Assembly (NCBI GenBank): GCA_903903365.1
Contig: CAIUYS010000326.1
Coordinates: forward strand, 1-6,546
Origin: an uncultured Methylococcaceae bacterium
Lineage (GTDB): Bacteria; Pseudomonadota; Gammaproteobacteria; Methylococcales; Methylomonadaceae
Length of the DNA: 6,546 bases
Direction of reading: 5' to 3'
Positions 1 through 4,872 of the stretch are shown piece after piece; positions within the stretch are counted from its first letter, which is position 1; the number at the start of each line of letters is the position of its first letter. Under the pieces are notes generated by a model. The model was not told where the DNA came from. It made no database searches and saw only the letters and a list, made by a program, of their open reading frames with translations. The position numbers were made by a program, and so were the translations under genes.

Positions 1-9
1 GGAATAACC

Positions 10-46
10 GGGTAGAGAGCCAAAAATAGCGTTTCTCGCGCTACCC
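10..46. repeat. Degenerate REP-like hairpin upstream of brnT
   Basis: Perfect 6-base arms, GGGTAG at 10-15 and CTACCC at 41-46, enclose 25 bases that also hold a GAGA/TCTC pairing. Read on the minus strand, the interior has CGCTAT followed by GGCTCTCTACCC, which resembles the GGCTATCGCCTCTACCC end of the clearer REP-like element at 1169-1243. I read it as a decayed or divergent relative of that repeat. It could be a chance hairpin, because the arms are short. An overlapping inverted repeat, CCATTT (45-50) and AAATGG (55-60), lies about 60 bases before the brnT start. It could be an operator, but nothing shows this directly. Confidence 0.4.
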
Positions 47-121
47 ATTTCAAAAAATGGCTTTTTGGGAGTCTATATTAACTTGCGCATTTTCCAGTCG
101 GTAATTTTGCAAGTGGCTCCT

Positions 122-421
122 ATGATTAATTTTACTAAAATTACAGCGTTTGATTGGGATGAAGGCAATGCACGCAAGAACGACAAGCATGGCGTTTCAA
201 TGGCTGAAGCCGAGCAGGTTTTTTTCAATGAACCATTGCTTGTAATTGACGATACTAAACATAGTCAAGGCGAAGTGCGCTTTCATGCGCTGGGCAAGAC
301 CAACGAAGATCGGTCATTGCATATTACCTTCACCCTGCGACAGGATGGCGAAAGTATACGCGTCATCTCAGCCAGAGACATGCACAGAAAGGAGCGTAAA
401 ATTTATGAACAAACCACTTAA
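122..421 (+). CDS. brnT: BrnT family type II toxin (ribonuclease, RelE-like fold)
   Basis: This 99-residue protein matches the BrnT (formerly DUF497) family in length and motif order. An aromatic-acidic start FDWDEGNARKN (10-20) is followed by the hallmark KHGVS (22-26), EAEQVFF (29-35), a GEVRFHALG stretch (50-58), a beta strand at LHITFTLR (66-73), and the C-terminal IRVISARDMHRKERKIYE block (79-96). Characterised family members are RelE-like ribonucleases that arrest translation and are neutralised by the antitoxin encoded next door. The frame stays open upstream to a TTG at 65, but ATG 122 places FDWD where the family has it and is preferred. No strong ribosome site precedes it. The gene overlaps brnA by 17 bases. 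BrnTA operons are usually repressed by their own complex; no operator is proven here. Family assignment is firm; toxicity is inferred. Confidence 0.9.
   Translation: MINFTKITAFDWDEGNARKNDKHGVSMAEAEQVFFNEPLLVIDDTKHSQGEVRFHALGKTNEDRSLHITFTLRQDGESIRVISARDMHRKERKIYEQTT
388..394 (+). promoter_or_regulatory. Ribosome binding site of brnA inside brnT
   Basis: AAAGGAG ends 10 bases before the ATG at 405 and lies within the last codons of brnT. It is a much better Shine-Dalgarno than anything before brnT, consistent with the antitoxin being translated well relative to the toxin. It also decides the brnA start over earlier in-frame codons from 246 onward. Confidence 0.75.
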
Positions 422-671
422 AGCCATACCAAATTTTGCCAATGAAACCGAAGAACGTGCATTTTGGGAGCAACAAGACTCCACAGATTATCTGGATTGG
501 ACGAAAGCACAGCAAGTAGTGCTGCCCAATTTAAAACCCGGTACCAAAACTATTTCATTGCGCTTGCCCCAACACCTGCTGGATTCGATCAAAGCCGCTG
601 CAAATTCCCGCGATGTACCTTACCAGTCGCTTATTAAAGTATGGTTGCAGGAAAAATTACATAGCCAGTGA
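405..671 (+). CDS. brnA: BrnA family antitoxin, ribbon-helix-helix DNA-binding protein
   Basis: This 88-residue protein is the partner of the upstream toxin. Its N-terminal half has the family pattern IPNFANETEERAFWEQQDSTDYL read in pieces (IPNF 8-11, EERAFW 16-21, DSTDYLDW 25-32), the toxin-wrapping part in known BrnA proteins. The C-terminal half is a ribbon-helix-helix domain: the beta strand TKTISLRLP (47-55), helix one HLLDSIKAAANSRD (57-70), and helix two VPYQSLIKVWLQEKL (71-85). The VPYQSLIK motif is typical of this CopG-like group. Family knowledge predicts binding of BrnT and autorepression of the operon promoter through the ribbon-helix-helix domain. The start follows a strong ribosome site. 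A 5-base-stem hairpin overlaps the stop (668-680) but has no T-run, so I do not call it a terminator. Confidence 0.9.
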   Translation: MNKPLKAIPNFANETEERAFWEQQDSTDYLDWTKAQQVVLPNLKPGTKTISLRLPQHLLDSIKAAANSRDVPYQSLIKVWLQEKLHSQ

Positions 672-703
672 TTTGATCACTAAGTACACACAATTCCAAA
701 GCA

Positions 704-733
704 TTAACCACGAAAACACGAAGAAAAGCAAAA
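704..733. repeat. Short A-rich repeat-like motif (ACCACGAA-ACACGAAG type)
   Basis: The stretch begins TTAACCACGAAAACACGAAG and continues AAAAGCAAAAA. Inside the window it shows only a small internal periodicity (CACGAAAA, CACGAAGAAAA). From memory, very similar ACCACGAAG-ACACGAAG strings recur in intergenic DNA of many bacterial genomes. It sits 33 bases after brnA, directly before the REP-like cluster. Its function is unknown, and its status as a repeat needs a genome-wide count. Confidence 0.45.
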
Positions 734-770
734 ACGGTCAACATTCTTCTGGTTTTCAAACTCCAGTCCC

Positions 771-840
771 GTCGGGTTAGCGATAGCGTAACCGACATTT
801 TACGCGAATGTGTCGGGTTACGGCTATCGCCTAACCCGAC
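771..840. repeat. REP/BIME-like inverted pair, GTCGGGTTA stem type
   Basis: Two hairpins face each other. The right one (812-840) has a perfect 9-base stem, GTCGGGTTA (812-820) and TAACCCGAC (832-840), around the loop CGGCTATCGCC. The left one (771-796) is nearly the reverse complement: GTCGGGTTA at 771-779, loop GCGATAGCG, then TAACCGAC, with three single-base deletions relative to the right copy. The outer ends (771-780 and 831-840) also pair perfectly over 10 bases, so the unit can fold as two hairpins or one long cruciform. This layout is that of bacterial interspersed mosaic elements built from REP sequences, which are mobilised by RAYT (TnpA-REP) transposases. No such transposase is encoded in the window. 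A location between convergent genes is typical. Confidence 0.8.
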
Positions 841-892
841 CATGGCTCCACTATCTGGGTGTCTGCTTACCTCGTCACGCGTTCGGATACCC

Positions 893-991
893 CGTAGAGA
901 CGCGTTTTATCGCGTCTGCTCTAAGTTTCAATCCGCTCCCGGCGATTAAGCTGAGAGATACAATTCAGACGCGATAAAGCGCGTCTCTACG
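893..991. repeat. 99-base element with 26-base terminal inverted repeats
   Basis: The left arm 893-918 (CGTAGAGACGCG, TTTTAT, CGCGTCTG) and the right arm 966-991 pair at 25 of 26 positions; the one mismatch is at 979. Each arm is itself a palindrome: AGACGCG and CGCGTCT flank six bases in both (898-917 and 967-986). The 47 bases between the arms show no repeat. The structure is BIME- or MITE-like. No target-site duplication is visible at the edges (GGATACC on the left, TTTTATA on the right). From memory, GTAGAGACGCG-type palindromes recur in several bacterial genomes. The T-rich bases right after 991 mean that the right hairpin could also slow plus-strand transcription coming from brnTA. Confidence 0.75.
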
Positions 992-1010
992 TTTTATAAC
1001 TGATATAACT

Positions 1011-1026
1011 GGGGGTGATAACCCCC
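1011..1026. repeat. Perfect small hairpin with GATA loop
   Basis: GGGGGT (1011-1016) and ACCCCC (1021-1026) pair perfectly around the four-base loop GATA. The sequence after it (TGCGATTTTAAAG) has a short delayed T-run on the plus strand, which is too weak for a confident terminator call. It begins 19 bases after the long inverted repeat ends. Confidence 0.5.
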
Positions 1027-1057
1027 TGCGATTTTAAAGTTGCACCCAATCCTTTTG

Positions 1058-1098
1058 ATAGGTAGGGGCAGAAAATAAGCTGCTCCTGACTCACCTAT
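1058..1098. repeat. Two-part hairpin
   Basis: The outer arms ATAGGT (1058-1063) and ACCTAT (1093-1098) pair perfectly. Inside them, GGGGCAG (1065-1071) pairs with CTGCTCC (1080-1086), with one G-U wobble in plus-strand RNA. An unpaired six-base bulge lies on the right side. It is the next palindrome in the chain running from 771 to 1243. Its function is unknown. Confidence 0.4.
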
Positions 1099-1101
1099 AG
1101 C

Positions 1102-1131
1102 CGCCAGTCGATTTTAGTAAATCAACCGGCA
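1102..1131 (-). repeat. 13-pair hairpin, best formed in minus-strand RNA
   Basis: Read on the minus strand, UGCCGGUUGAUUU and AAAUCGACUGGCG can pair over 13 continuous positions around the loop ACUA, counting three G-U wobbles. On the plus strand those three positions become A-C mismatches, so any RNA selected for this fold would come from the minus strand, for example from read-through out of mtnP. It has no T-run and is not a terminator. It could be a decayed palindromic repeat. Confidence 0.4.
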
Positions 1132-1168
1132 TGAGCCTAACGATAAATCATTTGTTGATAGCCATGAG

Positions 1169-1243
1169 GATGGGTAGAGCAGCGCGAAACCCATCGCATA
1201 AGGAATCCATTATGATGGGTTTCGGCTATCGCCTCTACCCATC
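1169..1243. repeat. REP/BIME-like inverted pair, GATGGGT stem type
   Basis: The outer arms GATGGGTAGAG (1169-1179) and CTCTACCCATC (1233-1243) are perfect over 11 bases. The inner arms GAAACCCATC (1186-1195) and GATGGGTTTC (1214-1223) are perfect over 10. Each half also forms its own hairpin through GATGGGT/ACCCATC (1169-1175 with 1189-1195; 1214-1220 with 1237-1243). The right half contains CGGCTATCGCCT (1223-1234), identical to 821-832 of the other REP-like pair, although the stems of the two elements differ. This is good evidence that both belong to one repeat superfamily. Confidence 0.8.
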
Positions 1244-1524
1244 GCGCTTAATATTCTCGGTGTCGACGCATTGAGGGATTATTGCGCCCGAAGACCAGGA
1301 AATACGTTAAGAAACCTGGGGTATGCGTAAAAAATGACGGAGTTTGACCTTATTTGGGCAAAAATTAACGACCATTCCTCATATTTACCAAAAAATGCTA
1401 CCGAGGGCGGCTTATAATCCGTCTGGACTTTGGATACTTTCACAGTCTCTGCAGCTTGGGAATGAGTACAAAAACTTTTCCCGGTAATTTAAAGCAGTTG
1501 CATAAAACCTTTGTAGAAACTCCC

Positions 1525-2265
1525 TTACGCCAGTTCTATAAAAACTTTAAGTAATTGGGCCATATTGTCCATGCCTATATGTAGATTCTGCTCAATTTCT
1601 GCCATGGTAATTTCACCGGCCGTTTTGCCGGCTGCCCAGTTGGCAACGACAGAAATAGCGGCATAGTCCATACCCAGCTCTTTAGCCAAAGCCGCTTCAG
1701 GCATACCGGTCATACCAACCAGATCACAGCCATCTTTTTCCATGCGCTTGATTTCTGCGGCTGTTTCCAAACGAGGACCTTGGGTGCAGCCATAAGTGCC
1801 GATTGGCGTAATATTAATATTGGCTTTGGCAGCGGCCGCAATTAAAATGGAGCGCAATTTTTGACTGTAAGGATAACTAAAGTCTATATGCGTAACAGGA
1901 TAGTTTTCATCTTCAAAAAAAGTATGCAGACGGCTATGGCTGTAATCAATGATTTGATCGGGAATGGCGATATGGGCTGGCAGCATGGCTTCGGTAATGC
2001 CGCCAACGGCAGCCACCGCAATAACCTGCTCAACACCCAACTGTTTAAGTCCCCAGATATTGGCGCGATAATTTATTTTATGGGGCGCAATCGTATGCGG
2101 ATTGCCATGCCTGGCTAAAAATATTACTTCTTTTTGGTTGAGCTCACCGGTAATAAAGTCAGCTGAAGGGGCACCATAAGGGGTTGTGAGTTTGTCACGT
2201 TTGATGAGGGTTAAGTCACCGAGTTGAGTGAGTCCGGTGCCACCAATAATTGCAAGTTTGGTCAT
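1525..2265 (-). CDS. mtnP: S-methyl-5'-thioinosine phosphorylase (MTAP/PNP family)
   Basis: This 246-residue cytoplasmic enzyme belongs to nucleoside phosphorylase family 2. It should split S-methyl-5'-thioinosine with phosphate into hypoxanthine and 5-methylthioribose-1-phosphate. Visible motifs are the phosphate-binding GGTG (8-11), TPYGAPSA (28-35), RHG (52-54), NYRAN (65-69), AVGGI (86-90), HIDFS (126-130), TQGPRLET (161-168) and MTGMPEAALA (185-194). The base-selecting position carries Asn209 in VVANWAAGK, where adenosine-type MTA phosphorylases have Asp (TDYD). Asn favours 6-oxopurines. As I remember it, the Pseudomonas aeruginosa enzyme PA3004 has the same VVN-AAGK layout and close overall similarity, and lies next to nagZ. 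The ATG overlaps the hpt stop by one base (TAATG), with AAGGA nine bases upstream. The less likely alternative is a true MTA phosphorylase. Confidence 0.9.
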   Translation of the reverse strand: MTKLAIIGGTGLTQLGDLTLIKRDKLTTPYGAPSADFITGELNQKEVIFLARHGNPHTIAPHKINYRANIWGLKQLGVEQVIAVAAVGGITEAMLPAHIAIPDQIIDYSHSRLHTFFEDENYPVTHIDFSYPYSQKLRSILIAAAAKANINITPIGTYGCTQGPRLETAAEIKRMEKDGCDLVGMTGMPEAALAKELGMDYAAISVVANWAAGKTAGEITMAEIEQNLHIGMDNMAQLLKVFIELA

Positions 2266-2822
2266 TATGCTGTTTCCTTGTTGATTTCTGAGCAGGCGTA
2301 AATACCGGCTGCGTTACGTAAATAACCTTTGTAATCCATACCGTAACCAAACAAGTAACGGTTTGCCACTTCCAGACCAATAAAATCAGCCGTTATCGGT
2401 TTTTCATGACCCAACATTTTATCCATTAACACGGCGCTATAAACCGCTGTTGCGCCCTGCTCCAGACAATAGTCATGGATTGCAGCCAAGGTTATCCCTT
2501 CGTCCAGAATATCATCAATGATTAAAATCGTGCGGTCTTTAAGAGACGTTGCCGGTTTAAGCAGCCATTCAATAACGCCGCCTGCGGTCTTGTTTTGATA
2601 ACGACTGGCGTTAATGGCGTCTACCGTCAGCGGGATGGTTAAGCGGGTAAGCAATTTACCGGCCGCGACTATGCCGCCATTCATCACACAGAGTAATAAC
2701 GGGTTACGGTCAGCCAATACGACGTTAATTTGTTCGGCCATTTTATCCAGCGCCGCTTCCACTTCCTGCTCGCTGTAGAGCAAATCGGCATTTTCCTGAA
2801 CAGTTTTTATTTCTTTAAGCAT
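2265..2822 (-). CDS. hpt: Hypoxanthine-guanine phosphoribosyltransferase
   Basis: This 185-residue cytoplasmic purine-salvage enzyme converts hypoxanthine or guanine plus PRPP to IMP or GMP. It shows the phosphoribosyltransferase fold: a diphosphate-binding loop VMNGGIVAAGKLL (46-58), the flexible-loop segment ASRYQNKTAGG (72-82), the PRPP motif TILIIDDILDEGITL (98-112) and the purine-side segment FGYGMDYKGYLRN (158-170). Its length and motifs match the Pseudomonas-type Hpt rather than the E. coli one. The frame is open much further upstream (to 3071), but that part lies inside nagZ. The ATG at 2822 gives the family's usual N terminus, and it overlaps the nagZ stop by eight bases (ATGCTTAA). 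No Shine-Dalgarno precedes it, so coupling to nagZ translation is likely. It is one base into mtnP, whose predicted product is its substrate. Confidence 0.92.
   Translation of the reverse strand: MLKEIKTVQENADLLYSEQEVEAALDKMAEQINVVLADRNPLLLCVMNGGIVAAGKLLTRLTIPLTVDAINASRYQNKTAGGVIEWLLKPATSLKDRTILIIDDILDEGITLAAIHDYCLEQGATAVYSAVLMDKMLGHEKPITADFIGLEVANRYLFGYGMDYKGYLRNAAGIYACSEINKETA
2275..2279 (-). promoter_or_regulatory. Ribosome binding site of mtnP inside hpt
   Basis: AAGGA on the minus strand, nine bases before the mtnP ATG, lies in the last codons of hpt. It is the clearest ribosome site in the nagZ-hpt-mtnP block and lets mtnP be translated independently as well as by coupling through the TAATG junction. 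Confidence 0.6.
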
Positions 2823-3831
2823 GTTTTTGAATAAGTTGATTAATAAGATGAGAAGTTTGTTGCCATTTTTCAGAGTTGATAAAGCCCTTGGATTGTTCCG
2901 GCTTGCCTTGCATTCGTTTAAGTCGTTGCTCTCTGAGGGGGTCTTGCGTGATCGGTAATGCCTCCAGAACCTGTTCGGCCGCAAGCGGATTATTGCACAC
3001 CAATAACATATCACAACCGGCACGTTGCGCCTGTCTGGCACGCTCAGGAAAATCCCCCACCGATGCGGCACCCGCCATGCTTAAATCATCACTAAAAACA
3101 GTGCCGTTAAAGTTTAATTCCCGGCGTAGAATTTGTTGTATCCAGAACGCTGAAAAACCGGCGGGATTAAGATCAATGTTTGGATAAACAACATGCGCCG
3201 GCATAATGCCTTCCAGACCTTCTTTTATCAATTGTTTAAACGGCAAAAAATCTTTTGCCCGAATACTGTCCAGATCGCGCTCATCGGTCGGCAAGACCAA
3301 ATGCGAATCTAGCGCCACCGCACCATGCCCCGGAAAATGCTTGCCGGTCGCCGCCATGCCTGCCGCATTCATGCCTTTTCTAAACAAACTTGCCAGTTGG
3401 GTTGCCAGTTCCGGGTCGGTTGAAAAGGAGCGATTGCCGATAATTTGACTAATACCGCAATCAATATCCAGTACCGGCGCAAAACTAAAATCAACACCCA
3501 CCGCCAATAATTCAGCGGCCATCAACCAACCCGCCGACTCTGCAAGTTCCGGCGCTTCTGCATAGCAAGATGCAGGCGGCAAGCGCGTAAAACCGGTTTG
3601 AAAGCGCTGCACCCTGCCGCCTTCCTGATCCACAGCAATCAGAATGTCACCCTTGCGTGCCGCACGAATACTGTTGATCAGTTCGGTAACTTGTTGCGGA
3701 TTTTGGTAATTACGGGAAAAAAGAATAACTGCGCCAGTGTTGGGATGGTTTATCTTTTCCTGCTCATGCGGTGCCAGGGTTAAGCCTTCAACATCCAGCA
3801 TAACCGGGCCGATGGGAGTGTGATTTGTCAT
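2815..3831 (-). CDS. nagZ: Beta-N-acetylglucosaminidase NagZ (glycoside hydrolase family 3)
   Basis: This 338-residue cytoplasmic enzyme of cell-wall recycling removes N-acetylglucosamine from anhydro-muropeptides brought in from the periplasm. In many gammaproteobacteria its products feed AmpR-type beta-lactamase control. It has a single TIM-barrel domain, with GPVMLDVEG (8-16), GAVILFSRN (33-41), the substrate-binding IAVDQEGGRVQR (65-76), FAPVLDI (117-123), GNRSF (132-136), KHFPGHG (164-170), the acid/base loop DSH (175-177), MPAHVVYP (210-217) and the nucleophile Asp248 in FSDDLSM (246-252). All expected catalytic residues are present. E. coli NagZ is 341 residues, so the length is normal. 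There is no signal peptide, as expected. The ATG at 3831 is the natural start, though no good Shine-Dalgarno precedes it. A 58-base gap from yacG could hold a promoter, but I see no consensus there. Confidence 0.96.
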   Translation of the reverse strand: MTNHTPIGPVMLDVEGLTLAPHEQEKINHPNTGAVILFSRNYQNPQQVTELINSIRAARKGDILIAVDQEGGRVQRFQTGFTRLPPASCYAEAPELAESAGWLMAAELLAVGVDFSFAPVLDIDCGISQIIGNRSFSTDPELATQLASLFRKGMNAAGMAATGKHFPGHGAVALDSHLVLPTDERDLDSIRAKDFLPFKQLIKEGLEGIMPAHVVYPNIDLNPAGFSAFWIQQILRRELNFNGTVFSDDLSMAGAASVGDFPERARQAQRAGCDMLLVCNNPLAAEQVLEALPITQDPLREQRLKRMQGKPEQSKGFINSEKWQQTSHLINQLIQKHA

Positions 3832-3889
3832 TATTAAACGTTAAGCTGTTGGGGTGAGATTAGTGGTTGAGTTTATTAAGCCCTTCTCT

Positions 3890-4096
3890 TCAATGAAAAA
3901 AAGCATCCTCGCCGTCATCGTTTTCCAATTCCAGTGCTTCGCCGGGAATTCTTTTTTCTTCCATCGCCCATTCGCCTAGATCTATTAACTTACAGCGTTC
4001 ACAGCAAAAAGGTTTATGTTCCTGTTCGGATGTCCAGGGAACAGGACGCAGGCAAGTAGGGCATTTTACGATGATGGGTTTATCGGTTGATGTCAT
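3890..4096 (-). CDS. yacG: DNA gyrase inhibitor YacG, zinc-binding
   Basis: This 68-residue protein has one zinc site. CPTC (12-15) supplies two ligands and C31 with C35 of FCCERC (30-35) the other two. It is followed by the signature KLIDLGEWAMEEKRIPG (36-52) and an acidic tail. In E. coli YacG binds GyrB and blocks DNA binding by gyrase. The gyrase-contacting elements lie in the family's conserved core and tail, which are present here. An extra cysteine (C32) stands where many relatives have Ser or Ala. E. coli YacG is 65 residues, so the length is typical. The ATG overlaps the zapD stop by one base (TAATG), with no separate ribosome site, pointing to translational coupling. Confidence 0.95.
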   Translation of the reverse strand: MTSTDKPIIVKCPTCLRPVPWTSEQEHKPFCCERCKLIDLGEWAMEEKRIPGEALELENDDGEDAFFH

Positions 4097-4872
4097 TAGA
4101 ATAAACAGCAGGTTAAGGTAAAGGGAATATCCTCGGTACTTTGCTTCGGCCGAATGTCACCCACAGAGGGTTCCATAAAACGGATGGTGCAGCGGTGTTT
4201 GCCGCCACTTATTTCGGCAAAGCAGGAGAGGGATTTATCGAGATTTACTTTAATCAACTGGAAAGGCTGGGTTTTATCCAGGGTAATTTGAAAAAATCCG
4301 GCACTCGCGATTTCATGTTTGGCGGCTCGGCTGTTGCGGATAAAATTAAGGATAAAATCAATCGCGGTATGGATATCAATAAACGGACTGCTCCAGTGTT
4401 GCAGGTCCTTGGCACGAATTGCTTCATCCTGTTCCAGCCAATAATGATATTCAGGCAAGTCAAAAGAACAGGTACCACCTGGGATGGAACTGCGTTGGGT
4501 AATGCTTTGGAATAAATCGCTTTCCATAATATTGACACCAATTCTTCCCTTAACCGCATACAGCTTTTTGCTGATTTGGGCGAGTTGATCCAATATCTCA
4601 TGCAGCTTTTCTTTATCAACACCGTCGCTGTTGGCAATTTTATTGAGTACGGTTGCCTGACGATCAAGTTCTTTTAGAACTTCCGATTTTAGATCGTTAC
4701 GTCTAAAAATAGACATAATATCCAGCAGCACAGAAATTGCAGCCCGTTTGTCGGCAATGCTATCCCCCGTCGAAAAGTGGATAAATTGTTGAAATAGTTG
4801 TTCAAGCCTTATGAAGACACGGATTCGTTCATTGAGTGGAAATTCAAAAGTAGTAGTGTTATTCACAGACAC
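4096..4872 (-). CDS. zapD: Cell division protein ZapD (YacF)
   Basis: This cytoplasmic FtsZ-associated protein cross-links FtsZ filaments and stabilises the Z-ring. The family is recognised from the N-terminal FEFPLNERIRVFIRLEQLF (9-27), the ISVLLDIMSIFRRNDLKSEVLKELDR helices (46-71), GFF (194-196), GGKHRCTIRF (224-233) and a C terminus PFTLTCCLF close to the FELACC end of E. coli ZapD. It is 258 residues against 247 in E. coli. The start is uncertain: GTG at 4872 has AGGA five bases upstream and overlaps coaE by 14 bases. A second GTG at 4866 gives MNNTTTFEFPLNE, which aligns without gaps to the E. coli start and overlaps coaE by eight bases. It lies between coaE and yacG, as in many gammaproteobacteria. 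Confidence 0.94.
   Translation of the reverse strand: MSVNNTTTFEFPLNERIRVFIRLEQLFQQFIHFSTGDSIADKRAAISVLLDIMSIFRRNDLKSEVLKELDRQATVLNKIANSDGVDKEKLHEILDQLAQISKKLYAVKGRIGVNIMESDLFQSITQRSSIPGGTCSFDLPEYHYWLEQDEAIRAKDLQHWSSPFIDIHTAIDFILNFIRNSRAAKHEIASAGFFQITLDKTQPFQLIKVNLDKSLSCFAEISGGKHRCTIRFMEPSVGDIRPKQSTEDIPFTLTCCLF

Larger units (their letters stand above)
672..1524. other. Palindrome-rich intergenic region between convergent operons
   Basis: About 850 bases separate the ends of brnA (plus) and mtnP (minus). No open frame here looks like a protein family. What it holds is a series of repeats and hairpins: the A-rich repeat motif at 704-733, REP-like pairs at 771-840 and 1169-1243, a long inverted repeat at 893-991, smaller hairpins at 1011-1026, 1058-1098 and 1102-1131, and a 5-base-stem pair CCAGG/CCTGG at 1295-1299 and 1315-1319. 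From about 1320 to 1524 I see only AT-rich unique-looking sequence. I found no clear intrinsic terminator for mtnP. The 893-991 element ends in TTTTAT on the plus side and might stop brnTA transcripts. Confidence 0.75.

Noticed and set aside
65..121. N-terminal extension of brnT from the TTG at 65 or at 83
   Set aside because: GGGAG lies 11 bases before TTG 83, but the extra residues have no counterpart in the BrnT family, whereas ATG 122 fits the family N terminus.
668..680. GTGAT/ATCAC hairpin on the brnA stop as a terminator
   Set aside because: The stem is only five pairs, AT-rich, and is not followed by a T-run.
634..843. Minus-strand open frame of 69 codons across the brnA end and the REP-like pair
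   Set aside because: It runs through palindromic repeats and the A-rich motif, overlaps brnA antisense, and has no family resemblance. It is a repeat-derived frame rather than a gene.
1413..1418. TATAAT, a perfect -10 consensus on the plus strand
   Set aside because: The nearest -35-like hexamer (TTTACC at 1384-1389) is 23 bases away, there is no TG extension, and no gene lies downstream on that strand.
1279..1443. Minus-strand open frame of 54 codons with a GTG start, downstream of mtnP (contains AFFGKYEEWSLIF)
   Set aside because: It is short, has no good ribosome site, and I recognise no homologue. Its composition looks plausible enough to mention, and a remnant of a gene is possible, but nothing supports calling it.
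2823..3071. N-terminal extension of hpt inside nagZ
   Set aside because: The added 83 residues are an out-of-frame reading of nagZ with no phosphoribosyltransferase similarity. ATG 2822 gives the family's normal 185 residues.
4254..4667. Minus-strand 137-codon open frame inside zapD
   Set aside because: It is an alternative-frame shadow of zapD, which has clear family motifs along its whole length.
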